This document shows, in pieces, positions 17,364-25,462 of a DNA stretch of 64,000 bases (within the stretch, counting starts at the first letter, position 1; every line of letters starts with the position of its first letter). The translations under genes were made by a program, and so were the position numbers. Under the pieces are notes generated by a model that saw only the letters and a list, made by a program, of their open reading frames with translations, did not search any database and was not told where the DNA came from. Source of the DNA: Desulfuromonadales bacterium (GTDB lineage Bacteria; Desulfobacterota; Desulfuromonadia; Desulfuromonadales; BM103); assembly GCA_030145195.1 (NCBI GenBank), contig JAQYVY010000013.1:1-64000 (forward strand), given 5' to 3'.

Positions 17364-18845
17364 TCATTCTGAACCGAACATCTCCTCACGCATTTCCAAC
17401 TCTTTTTTTTGACATCGCTGCGCTTCCTCTTCATTACCAATCTTTTCCCATGCCCTTGCACAATCTCCCCAATAGCCAGGATGATCAATAAGCGGTTCCG
17501 CTTTGGTCAGACATCGAGTTGCGGCATCGATGTCTGAAAACTTCTCAAACCACATAGCTGCTGCCCAAGCTAGAGCACTAATATCGTTATCCACTTCGAT
17601 CAGACCCTCGCATTGGATAAGGCATCTTTTGGCATTTTCCATCTCTCCAGTTTTGTACCAGCTATCGGCGATGTAGTAATAGTCATCCACCGACTTAGAC
17701 ACCGCTTCAGCGTTCTTAAGGCAACGGCAAGCCTCGTCCTTCATGCTTAACTCTTCATTCCAGAAATCAGCACAACGATCCCAATCATCGCGATCCACCC
17801 CCATAGACTCAGACATTCTCAAACAGCGAATCGCTTCATCTTTTTGCTTCCTCACATGCAACCAATTCTCAGCGCATTTAAGCCAATCATAGGCTCGATC
17901 TGCTTGCTTTTCAGCCAAAGCTGGGTTAAGACGACACAGTCCCTTTTCCGCCAACTCCCTGACTTCACGTCGTTCATGCTTATGCAGCTTTTCCAGACGT
18001 GCTTTATGGTCCGATGAAACTTTATCCCTAAAGAACAAATCGCTACCAGTTAAAGAAGAGTACCCCTTGTTGATTTGATCCTCTATTTGCGCGAGCGCTT
18101 TTGAAAGCTCATCGTTTCCCCTGAGAAGATCTTTAACAAAGGTCCTCAATCTTGGAATCAGACGCCGTTTTTGATGAGCTTCTTCCATATCCATAAAAAA
18201 GTTCATCATGGAAATTGCCGTAGCCGCTTGAGAGTTTTTACTCTCTCCACAACCATCCGCCTCTTTCCGATCAAAATCAGCAACACGTTGCAAAGCAGCA
18301 GACAGGTTCGCATCTATTTCTAAAAAGTTTTCTTGCTTCAACAAATCCAAAGAGCCGCGTTGTTCTGGTGACAGATCACACTCGCTGAGCAGTTCGGACA
18401 CCTCGACGATGCACTTGATAAGATACATTGGCCACGATGATGCAATGACCTCCTTATCCTCTTTGGAAAGCACAACAGGTGTCAATCCATCCGTGTCGAC
18501 GGCACCTGGTTCAATATCTACGCTGCCAGAATCCCAGCTACTTACATAAACTCCACTCCTCTCACCCAAATAACCATACAGGTGAAAAGTTTCTTGGAGT
18601 TCATACGGGGAAACAATTCGTAGGCTTCCTTCAAGAAATTCAATTCTCCCGGAGCCAAAGTTACTTAACCAGTATCTGAAATCATCCGGGTAGTTAATGT
18701 CGAGCAACCCTTCAAATTCTGAGATCTGTTGCTCGTCCATAGGAACAAGCTTCATATAGTTGATAAGAGGCTTGGCCTTTTCAATGTAATCCCAAGCAAG
18801 TTGTGTTTGACATTTCAGTTCTTCAGAAAATACTTGTTTAGCCAT
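17364..18845 (-). CDS. SUKH (SMI1/KNR4) domain plus TPR-like repeats
   Basis: This about 493-residue protein has an N-terminal SUKH-type domain (EQQISEFEGLLDINYPDDFR, then YWLSNFGSGRIEF; about 40-160), a charged helical middle (190-310) and at least four C-terminal repeats of about 33-35 residues with consensus W-x2-CA-x2-W-x6-(D/E)-EA-RCL-x2-AE (about 325-480). SUKH proteins are frequent immunity or effector-binding proteins; the repeats should form a TPR-like scaffold. ATG 18845 has GGGGAA upstream and is preferred to ATG 18857. Its place in the WYL/DnaB-like run suggests a sensor or scaffold role, which is inference. Confidence 0.75.
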   Translation of the reverse strand: MAKQVFSEELKCQTQLAWDYIEKAKPLINYMKLVPMDEQQISEFEGLLDINYPDDFRYWLSNFGSGRIEFLEGSLRIVSPYELQETFHLYGYLGERSGVYVSSWDSGSVDIEPGAVDTDGLTPVVLSKEDKEVIASSWPMYLIKCIVEVSELLSECDLSPEQRGSLDLLKQENFLEIDANLSAALQRVADFDRKEADGCGESKNSQAATAISMMNFFMDMEEAHQKRRLIPRLRTFVKDLLRGNDELSKALAQIEDQINKGYSSLTGSDLFFRDKVSSDHKARLEKLHKHERREVRELAEKGLCRLNPALAEKQADRAYDWLKCAENWLHVRKQKDEAIRCLRMSESMGVDRDDWDRCADFWNEELSMKDEACRCLKNAEAVSKSVDDYYYIADSWYKTGEMENAKRCLIQCEGLIEVDNDISALAWAAAMWFEKFSDIDAATRCLTKAEPLIDHPGYWGDCARAWEKIGNEEEAQRCQKKELEMREEMFGSE

Positions 18846-18895
18846 TGTTTTCCCCATAGTTGGCAGATAACCAATTCACGCTTGCAATATTCCCG

Positions 18896-19288
18896 CTAGC
18901 CCCAATCGTCTTCATCGAAAAGAGCAGAAAGGTCTTCTGATCTTGTGGTGTAGTGGGAGTCTGTTTTCCACTTCACCTCGCACCCGTCGAGTTCAAAAAA
19001 AGCGATGATCCTCTCTTTGTTTTCCGTGCTGAACAGTGTTGAGTCCATGTAGACAATTGCGTGCTGGTCGTTCTTATTCCAAAGCACCCGACCGCGCGGG
19101 ATACTGTAATACTCTTGGCCGCGCAACTCAGGGAAGTCAGCCAGCAGAGTTCGCTCTTCGTCCCAAACGTCGGTGTGATTTTTGGGACTGTCTATCAGGC
19201 CTGGATAAGACTCTTCCCCTGCCGAAACAGGGGAAGCATGGCCGATGACTTTTTCTTTGTAGAACCAGAAGATTCCGATTTTAGGCAT
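18896..19288 (-). CDS. conserved-looking 130-aa hypothetical protein
   Basis: The protein starts MPKIGIFWFYKEKVIGHASP and has RGQEYYSIPRGRVLWNK and HAIVYMDSTL, a pattern I remember from small unnamed proteins in many proteobacteria, without known function. It follows the PD-(D/E)XK-like gene by 14 bases and precedes the SUKH gene. Soluble, no metal motif. Confidence 0.75.
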   Translation of the reverse strand: MPKIGIFWFYKEKVIGHASPVSAGEESYPGLIDSPKNHTDVWDEERTLLADFPELRGQEYYSIPRGRVLWNKNDQHAIVYMDSTLFSTENKERIIAFFELDGCEVKWKTDSHYTTRSEDLSALFDEDDWG

Positions 19289-19302
19289 GATCTCTTCTTT
19301 GC

Positions 19303-20298
19303 CTAGAGCTTTTTGCCCTGGCCACCTATCTGCTCAGCGAAAGTATCCTTGAAGCTTTTCAAATCATACATGCACTTGTCGTAGAGCGAATATCCCGTAA
19401 AGTTAGCCACGGCAATTTTGAGTTCGGCATTTTTCATGGGTAGTAACCCATCGGCCTCCATCTGAGTTAATATCTTTAGGAGCAGTGGGCTATTAGGGCT
19501 ATGAGCAGCAAGGAGCAAAATAAATTCTGGTTTTTCATCCGAAAGCGCCTCAATCTCATTATCATTATGAATTTCATTTTCCTTGGTCCCTTGCAGGCTT
19601 CTGATGATGCCAAGTTCACGTTTTTGCTTAAAAACGCCCTTCATTTCTTTTATAAAACTCGCTTTATTGTCAGAACCACCCAACAAATCTTCGACATCTT
19701 TTACATGCTGAACAAGACCGGAGGGGTCACCGAGGCTTTTGTCGCCAAACTTCATCTCGATTAAAGCGAGCCTGACCCGCTTCCCAGGAGAGGACCTATG
19801 TTTGGTTTGCCATTTAAAAGCGACCATATCGCAACGACCAACGTTGGCGTATTCAATGTCAGCAATGAAGTAATCTGATCTGGTAGCCACATCCATGGCT
19901 GCATTATTGTTCTCGCGAACCACGTGTTGTTGATACTCTCTCTCCAGCTTTTCACTTTCCCCGCGATGTTCATCAATAGACTGCTTGATAAAGGGGATTG
20001 CATCAAGCCACAGAGAAACATCATCTGAAGTATTCAATTTTGAAGGTAGTTTCTTTAACCCTTCTTCGTAACGATTATTCTTACAATAGTTGGTATCAAA
20101 CGAAGCCGCATAACTGCCGTTCTTCTGTTCAACAACTAACACCCTGCCGCCCCGATAATAGATATGGACCTCGTTGGCACGAATATGAAAATCCAGGGTC
20201 ATGTCACGCTTAACCATTTGGATAATCCCTTCAAGCATGCCACCGTTACTCAAAGCACCCATAAAAGCGTTGTTAAGAGTTCTCAGTTTTTTTAACAT
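19303..20298 (-). CDS. PD-(D/E)XK nuclease-like protein
   Basis: The 331-residue protein has a candidate PD-(D/E)XK core: an acidic residue in strand GRCDMVAFKW (Asp157) followed by LALIEMKFGD (Glu181-x-Lys183), with IADIEY just before. The N-terminal part (1-130) contains a strand-rich region and a charged helix. Recall of the family is lacking, so nuclease activity is inferred from these residues only. ATG 20298 is selected over the frame start at 20346 because GGAGGTG lies just upstream. It lies 61 bases below the DnaB-like gene. Confidence 0.65.
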   Translation of the reverse strand: MLKKLRTLNNAFMGALSNGGMLEGIIQMVKRDMTLDFHIRANEVHIYYRGGRVLVVEQKNGSYAASFDTNYCKNNRYEEGLKKLPSKLNTSDDVSLWLDAIPFIKQSIDEHRGESEKLEREYQQHVVRENNNAAMDVATRSDYFIADIEYANVGRCDMVAFKWQTKHRSSPGKRVRLALIEMKFGDKSLGDPSGLVQHVKDVEDLLGGSDNKASFIKEMKGVFKQKRELGIIRSLQGTKENEIHNDNEIEALSDEKPEFILLLAAHSPNSPLLLKILTQMEADGLLPMKNAELKIAVANFTGYSLYDKCMYDLKSFKDTFAEQIGGQGKKL

Positions 20299-20359
20299 TT
20301 TCACCTCCGTTGATTTTGTGGTGATCCATTCATTGCAAAAATGCATTCCAAATGGAAAT

Positions 20360-21265
20360 TCAGCAGAACAGCCAGCCGTTGATTAAAGTTGAAGCTAAGT
20401 GTACGCATCCAGCACAATTTTTGCGACTTTTTTCAATGATTACACTCAATATGCAGTTGTCAGGCGAAGGGCCACCACTTCTCTCAGGCATAACATTCCG
20501 ATGAAAAAACATGACGGTATCAGCATATTTGTCGATCGAGGAAGTTTCGGGAACACTCATCAAATCAGCCAGAATCGGCATTTGCCCAGTATAGTGAGTC
20601 TGACCGCCACGGCACTCCGGGTAGAGCAGAGAGTTAAGTATCAATGGGACGTTTCCGGATCGGGCAATATCTGCCAATTCAGAGAGAATCGCATCGATCT
20701 CGTCCTTTCTGGTAGCAGCGCCCCCCCACCCCTGGATGAGTTGTAAATAGTCAACAATAACCAAACCAGGCAGCACTCCATATTCTCCAACTAGACATTC
20801 ATCCAAGTGGCGGCGGATGTCATGTGCGGTAAGTCCATTTGAGTCGTTGATATAGAGAGGTATCTCTTGGAAGTTCTTCTGCACTGCCTGAACCTTTTCT
20901 TCGTCTTCCTTTCTCAAGTGTCCAGTTGCCAAACGGGATCTATCAACCTGCGCTATTTTGGCTAACAGCCTTTCGGCCAACTTCCAGCGCTTTCGGCCCA
21001 AGCTGAAATAAGCCACCGGAACCTTCTGCTTGCTGGCAACATCCCAAGCCAGACATTCTAGAAAATCGTCTTGTCCCATATGGGGGAAACCGGAGACGAT
21101 TACCAACTCCCCTGGATGGAAACCTCCCGTGAAATCATCCAAGGTTTTCAGCCCAGTCTTGATGCCGGTAACCTCACCCAACTTTATAGAGGGGGTATCC
21201 ATATACTGTTGAACAATGGCCCCAATTTTCAGGAAAGGATATTGCTGGTCATGTTGGTCAATCAT
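20360..21265 (-). CDS. DnaB-like RecA-fold protein with degenerate ATPase site
   Basis: The 301-residue protein aligns by eye with the C-terminal motor domain of replicative helicase DnaB: IKTGLKTLDDFTGGFHPGEL, LVIVDYLQLIQ (Walker B), DKYADTVMFFHR and IEKSRKN (arginine-finger region). Key residues are lost: Walker A reads FPHMGQDDF instead of PSMGKTTF, so the Lys and Thr are gone; the FSLEMS catalytic Glu is Gly (FSLGRK); the motif-3 Gln is missing (LILNSLLY). The DnaB N-terminal domain is absent. It is probably a non-hydrolysing partner or decoy of DnaB. It lies in the WYL-controlled run. Confidence 0.8.
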   Translation of the reverse strand: MIDQHDQQYPFLKIGAIVQQYMDTPSIKLGEVTGIKTGLKTLDDFTGGFHPGELVIVSGFPHMGQDDFLECLAWDVASKQKVPVAYFSLGRKRWKLAERLLAKIAQVDRSRLATGHLRKEDEEKVQAVQKNFQEIPLYINDSNGLTAHDIRRHLDECLVGEYGVLPGLVIVDYLQLIQGWGGAATRKDEIDAILSELADIARSGNVPLILNSLLYPECRGGQTHYTGQMPILADLMSVPETSSIDKYADTVMFFHRNVMPERSGGPSPDNCILSVIIEKSRKNCAGCVHLASTLINGWLFC

Positions 21266-21350
21266 ATTTGTTTCCCGATTACTTTAGTTCAAGAGGACAG
21301 AGAAGGAGATTCTAGTATCTGCCCTGCTCATATTGGATACAAAGAAGCCT

Positions 21351-21695
21351 TCAATCAACCTCAACAATCATAGGCTTACTCCATTTTGAGGTTATTCGCT
21401 TTGCGGGGGCAGGAAGCTCATTGCCCAGAGACTTCTGGTACTCGAACCAGATTCGCTCTGTTGCAACATCAATGCGATCCTCTGGCATATATGACGGATT
21501 ACCAAACCAATGATTAAAGACCTCGACAATGACCTGCCTGATATCATCGGCTGTTTTGCACTCGCCTAGACGACCAGTGATATCCTTTGCTTCAGGCTCA
21601 TATTCATCCTCTGGAGCATTAAAACCTGCATCAGTTGATTGAGAGACGATACCGACTAAATCGCACAAGAAGAGTATCTTGGTGATTTCATTCAT
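21351..21695 (-). CDS. DUF1871-like small protein
   Basis: This 114-residue protein has the segment YEPEAKDITGRLGECKTADD, then IRQVIVEVFNHWFG, a Y-x-x-E-x4-I...I-x3-F pattern reminiscent of DUF1871 proteins (unknown function, often beside toxin/immunity genes). The match is loose. It lies 63 bases after the metallo-beta-lactamase gene and 85 before the DnaB-like gene. Confidence 0.6.
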   Translation of the reverse strand: MNEITKILFLCDLVGIVSQSTDAGFNAPEDEYEPEAKDITGRLGECKTADDIRQVIVEVFNHWFGNPSYMPEDRIDVATERIWFEYQKSLGNELPAPAKRITSKWSKPMIVEVD

Positions 21696-21758
21696 TGGCT
21701 TGCCTTATTTAAGAATTGAGACATTGCGTCTGCTGTATCGACCATGACCCTCTCCCGT

Positions 21759-23003
21759 TTATTCCAGCACAAAAGGGCAGTCATCTTCGATAGACACAAT
21801 ATTCTCAAAATTATCTGAATAGTCTTCTGCAAACTCGGTATGAATAGGCACTAAAGCCTTTGGGCTTATGGCCTGGGCAAAAGCTTTTAGATCATCCAGA
21901 GTCGCATGACCACTGGTATGTGCATAAGTGAAAGCGACCTTGGGATCGTCCTTCAAGCCAGCAATCTCCTCTGCTCCGTAATAATCATCGTTCGAATAGT
22001 CCAGATACCCTTGCCACTGGGAGTAGATAAGGTTGATCAGGCCACTTTCCTTAAACCTGCGCATCCATTTGAAGTGAGACATCTTGGCGAAGAATAGATA
22101 GTCAGCAGGCTTAGCTTCCAACTCGTCCACGGTGACCCGGTTATGCCAAATGCGACTGACAAAGCTTTTAAAGTAGTCATCACGGTTTGCCAGCAGGGTC
22201 TGATACTGGCTGTTACTGACGTACACTTTGATTAAGGGCCAGTTCATGTCTGGGACGTTTCTAGTGACAAGTTCCATCTTTTCGAGAACCCAGGCGGTAT
22301 AGACATCAAGAACCAGTATCTTCTCCGGCCCCATGCAAGCCTTGTAGGCAGAAACCAGCCGGTCAATGTTCTGTGATGACGAGATCAGAAAAGACATATT
22401 CTGTTGATCCTGAATCAACTCGGCAATCTTATGCTCGACATGTTCTTCGCTTGGGAATTCGCTGTTGTCCCGCCGCAGCATAGTCCCCTCCATGAAGAGC
22501 AGGTCAATATCGGCTGGTGGATTTTTGATCATCCGATCGAAGAGAACATTTCTGCGACCATGGGCACGAAAATCGCCACTATAGAAGATGCGTTTACCCT
22601 CCGCCTCGATGAGAAAGGCGTAGGCGTCAACGGCGGAATGATCTACCAGGTAGGGCGTGATCATAAAATCACCCACTTGGAATTTCTGGTTTTTTGTGAA
22701 GTGCTTGAAATTGTTCCTTGGCAAATCACGCTTCAGGAAGATGCGCGTGGCATCAATTAGGGACTTGCCGAGAGCGCCAATGTAGACTGGCGTCTCGGTA
22801 TCGAGTTGTTCAATGAGACCGTAGTGGTCTTGATGAGGGTGGCTGATCAATACAGCATCAGCTTTTAACTGTGTCGGATCAAGAATCCGACTGGCTTTAC
22901 TGAGAGGTGCGCCCAGATCCAAAAGAATGTTTGTCTGGCGGGTTGCAAGTTCAATGCATGTCCCGCCGATTTCTTTACTGCCGCGATGAATCGTAATCTT
23001 CAA
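21759..23003 (-). CDS. RNase J-like metallo-beta-lactamase-fold hydrolase
   Basis: The 414-residue protein has the complete metal site: HPHQDHYG (about 55-62), VDHSAVDAYAF (His about 120), SGDFRAHG (Asp about 143), TSGHA and PIHTEFA near the C-terminus. The N-terminal EIGGTCIELATRQTNILLDLG and the late His motifs resemble RNase J and beta-CASP nucleases, but the CASP insert is atypical. A hydrolytic nuclease role is likely, not shown. It starts at TTG 23003 with TAAGGAG upstream, the stop of a 19-codon leader frame overlapping that site. Preceded by a 298-base gap with the regulon palindrome. Confidence 0.85.
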   Translation of the reverse strand: MKITIHRGSKEIGGTCIELATRQTNILLDLGAPLSKASRILDPTQLKADAVLISHPHQDHYGLIEQLDTETPVYIGALGKSLIDATRIFLKRDLPRNNFKHFTKNQKFQVGDFMITPYLVDHSAVDAYAFLIEAEGKRIFYSGDFRAHGRRNVLFDRMIKNPPADIDLLFMEGTMLRRDNSEFPSEEHVEHKIAELIQDQQNMSFLISSSQNIDRLVSAYKACMGPEKILVLDVYTAWVLEKMELVTRNVPDMNWPLIKVYVSNSQYQTLLANRDDYFKSFVSRIWHNRVTVDELEAKPADYLFFAKMSHFKWMRRFKESGLINLIYSQWQGYLDYSNDDYYGAEEIAGLKDDPKVAFTYAHTSGHATLDDLKAFAQAISPKALVPIHTEFAEDYSDNFENIVSIEDDCPFVLE

Positions 23004-23013
23004 ATAGATCTCC

Positions 23014-23073
23014 TTATCTTAGGAGGTTGTACGAGAATGAATGACCGGCTGCAAACCCAGCGGTTTGGCCCAT
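23014..23073 (-). CDS. 19-codon leader reading frame before the metallo-beta-lactamase gene
   Basis: A small frame, ATG at 23073, encodes MGQTAGFAAGHSFSYNLLR and stops with TAA at 23014-23016. AAGGAG lies seven bases before the ATG, and the TAA forms the start of the next ribosome site (TAAGGAG), ten bases before the TTG of the next gene. The same TAAGGAG...CTATTTGAA junction joins the WYL and deacetylase genes. It could be a coupling peptide; no family. Confidence 0.4.
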   Translation of the reverse strand: MGQTAGFAAGHSFSYNLLR

Positions 23074-23207
23074 ATTTCAGCTCCTTTTCGGCCCATAGCT
23101 ACTGCTATGAGCTCTCAAACGATGCTAAAATCTGTTCTCAAACTTCTGGACTTTCGCTTCGACCCCTATTCTCGGACAGCCTCCTGTTAAAGTTTTGTCC
23201 TTACAGC

Positions 23208-23243
23208 TCTATAGAACCACACCTTCGCGACAGAATGTGTCGC
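23208..23243 (-). promoter_or_regulatory. promoter with regulon palindrome (site 1)
   Basis: GCGACAGAATGTGTCGC at 23227-23243 is a palindrome with perfect six-base arms around GAATG. On the minus strand a TATAGA -10 candidate (23208-23213) lies 14 bases below the 15-bp core, putting the site over the -35 region. The same core occurs twice upstream of the WYL gene, with similar -10 spacing. It probably controls the metallo-beta-lactamase gene and those downstream. Confidence 0.6.
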
Positions 23244-23301
23244 CCAAAAACTGATCACAGCATTTTGACATTATGCGCAGGCAGTGCCCGTGCCTTTGAA
23301 A

Positions 23302-24285
23302 CTATGAAATAGCTATGACTCTGGTTATCAAATTTTCAATGGAATCTGCAATGATTGAAGCACTGGTCTTGGTATAACCACCGGACAACAGCATGAGAAT
23401 AGGTATGTCCCGGTTTATTGCATTCAAAAAGACGATTTCATCCCTTTTGATAATGCCCGCCCGGCTGATGTTCATTGCTCCGAGCGGATCTTCCTCATAA
23501 ATATCCGTCCCAGCATTGTAGATGACAAAATCGGCCTGACAGGCATCCATCGCCTCAGGGATGACGCGTTCCAACAGTGAAAGATACTCGGCATCCTCAA
23601 TATTGGCCAAAACCGGAATAGGAATGTGGACATGTCTCTCCGCCTCCATGTCATCTGGGAAAATCTGGCAGTTATATACATCCAGAATGGAGAGATCAGG
23701 AATCGACTGCAAGGTATCTGAAACTCCGTTGCCCTGATGTGCGTCCAGGTCAATCACCAGTATTTTGATCCCAGGATTGGTGTTACGCAGTTTCATAACC
23801 GCCAGAGGAATGTCGGCAAAGAAGCAGAAACCGCTGCCGCAATCTCGCTTGGCATGATGGTACCCGCCCGAGAGGTTAATGGACCAGCCATGTTTGAGCG
23901 CCAGGTCGGCGCCCATCAAAGTGCCTGCCGTAGCGTAACGCATTGGCTCTATCAGGCAGCTTTGGAGAACGTCGCTAGCCAAAAGCCCAAGAAAAGGGAC
24001 CTCTGCAATTTGTGCCACAGTAGAAGGATTTTTTAAAGACTCCAGATAGTCTGGATGATGAATCTCCAGAAGATCCTCATCGCTGATCGCTTCCGGGTGG
24101 TGGATATCTGTATAGGCAAGCCCGAGTCTCTCCGACAGCATTTCAAATACGCGGCCATATTTCTTGGAGTCAAAGGGATGCAGCTTTTCCAAGCCCATGA
24201 AAGAGATGTTGTACTCATCCGAATAAACGATAGGGAGTTTCTCTTTTGTCTGCTTACAGGTATCCGTTGCGGTATTTTTTTTCAA
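23302..24285 (-). CDS. histone-deacetylase-fold (HDAC/AcuC superfamily) protein
   Basis: The 327-residue protein has arginase/deacetylase motifs: NLSGGYHHAKRDCGSGFCFF (tandem His and metal-site region), VIDLDAHQGNG (metal-binding DxH), YNAGTDIYEEDPLG (second metal Asp) and LSGGYTK. It resembles HDAC11-type bacterial homologues; substrates could be acetyl-lysine or other acyl amides. TTG 24285 is chosen: AAGGAG starts at the WYL stop codon (TAAGGAG), leaving a ten-base junction and giving normal N-terminal KLPIVYSDEY. The longer frame to 24453 overlaps the WYL gene. Tight coupling suggests joint function. Confidence 0.88.
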   Translation of the reverse strand: MKKNTATDTCKQTKEKLPIVYSDEYNISFMGLEKLHPFDSKKYGRVFEMLSERLGLAYTDIHHPEAISDEDLLEIHHPDYLESLKNPSTVAQIAEVPFLGLLASDVLQSCLIEPMRYATAGTLMGADLALKHGWSINLSGGYHHAKRDCGSGFCFFADIPLAVMKLRNTNPGIKILVIDLDAHQGNGVSDTLQSIPDLSILDVYNCQIFPDDMEAERHVHIPIPVLANIEDAEYLSLLERVIPEAMDACQADFVIYNAGTDIYEEDPLGAMNISRAGIIKRDEIVFLNAINRDIPILMLLSGGYTKTSASIIADSIENLITRVIAIS

Positions 24286-24295
24286 ATAGTTCTCC

Positions 24296-25309
24296 TTACG
24301 GTTTGTACATCTGACACATATTCCGACAGGCTTCAGCAACCTGTTGCCTGAGATCCTGCGGTTCCAAAACTTCAACCTTGTCTCCAAAGCCCATAACCCA
24401 CCATTGAAGTTGCGAACTGTTGCGTACCCTTGCCTCGACTTTGACCCGGCCATCGGCTTGTATCGTCACCCTCTGATCGTCGGCAAGAGGTGCTTCATCC
24501 AGATGCTCCGCGACCTCTTTATCAAAAAGCGCCTTAAATCTCACCTTCCCTTCATCTTTGGTAAATTCGAAGCCACCAGCTTCAATATAGCGGTGGAGAT
24601 CAAACCCCTCAATCGGCGTGGAATCCGCGTCTAAGCATTTCGCTTCTACGATCCTGTGGAGGGCTAATTTATAGATGCCCCTCTGATCGGCAAAGTTACA
24701 AACCAGATAGAGAGTGGCGTCGACAAAGACCACCCCAAGCGGAGTGATTGTGTACTTTTCAGGTTGTTCTGTTCCCCTCTTTCTGTAGAAAAGCTCGATT
24801 TGCTGATTCATCAACAGCCCATCGTAGACGGCTGAAAGATGTTGTGTATTGATCTTGGGCGGCCGTAAAGACAAGTGACGCGAGATCCTGGCAATCTTTT
24901 TCGGCCACCCTCCGACCCCAGCACCGTCCAGCCCTTTTAAAACTTCACGCGCTTTGCTCATGTGAGGATTCAAAAACGATAGACAGCTTTCAGGCATCAG
25001 GGCTCCCAGATGCAACTTGGCCATCATGAAGGTCAGGGCGGTAAAGGGGTCCATCCCCGGGATCTCCAGAAAACTGGCATCTTCCGCCCAACGCCAACCT
25101 TTGACCGAGGCTTCGTCGCTTACCAACGGGAAGTTCAAGCGTGACAATTCGATTAAGTCTCGCTGAATCGTCCGTAACGACACGTCAACGCCAGCCTGCC
25201 GCAAAGAGATCTGCAACTCTCGTGTGCCGATAAATCTTTTGCGTGGAATCCTCTGCAAAAGCAACCAATGTCTCCAAACTGTTTCATGACTTTTTGCGCT
25301 GCCCATCAT
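24296..25309 (-). CDS. WYL-domain transcriptional regulator
   Basis: The 337-residue protein has an N-terminal winged helix (ELQISLRQAGVDVSLRTIQR, DLIELSRLNFPL) and a C-terminal WYL domain (IELFYRKRGTEQPEKYTITP, then LGVVFVDATLYLVCN and YKLALHRI), followed by a WCX-like end. WYL regulators such as BrxR and CapW repress phage-defence operons and may respond to nucleic acid. The gene starts with GGAGG four to seven bases upstream. Palindromes upstream (25350-25364, 25405-25419) suggest autoregulation. It is the first gene of the deacetylase operon. Confidence 0.9.
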   Translation of the reverse strand: MMGSAKSHETVWRHWLLLQRIPRKRFIGTRELQISLRQAGVDVSLRTIQRDLIELSRLNFPLVSDEASVKGWRWAEDASFLEIPGMDPFTALTFMMAKLHLGALMPESCLSFLNPHMSKAREVLKGLDGAGVGGWPKKIARISRHLSLRPPKINTQHLSAVYDGLLMNQQIELFYRKRGTEQPEKYTITPLGVVFVDATLYLVCNFADQRGIYKLALHRIVEAKCLDADSTPIEGFDLHRYIEAGGFEFTKDEGKVRFKALFDKEVAEHLDEAPLADDQRVTIQADGRVKVEARVRNSSQLQWWVMGFGDKVEVLEPQDLRQQVAEACRNMCQMYKP

Positions 25310-25349
25310 TAATCCTCCAACGACTTCTATCTAGCGTCTCATGGTTGCA

Positions 25350-25364
25350 CGACAAAATGCGTCG
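25350..25364 (-). promoter_or_regulatory. regulon palindrome (site 2)
   Basis: CGACAAAATGCGTCG has the core CGACA-N5-(T/C)GTCG with one arm mismatch. It lies 41 bases before the WYL start, likely in the leader of that transcript. It shares AATG in the spacer with site 1. Confidence 0.55.
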
Positions 25365-25383
25365 CCGCGATTCAATCAAGCAA

Positions 25384-25437
25384 AATATAGCGCAAAAAGC
25401 ACAACGACACAACTTGTCGCCCGCAATCATTATAAAT
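25384..25437. promoter_or_regulatory. divergent promoters with regulon palindrome (site 3)
   Basis: CGACACAACTTGTCG (25405-25419) has perfect five-base arms. On the plus strand TATAAAT (25431-25437) follows after 11 bases; on the minus strand TATATT (25384-25389) follows after 15. Both -35 regions would therefore lie inside this one palindrome, so a bound repressor would block both the WYL operon and the ankyrin gene. Inference from position; WYL binding is untested. Confidence 0.6.
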
Positions 25438-25462
25438 ACCTCCAGAACAAAGGAGGTTGGTA

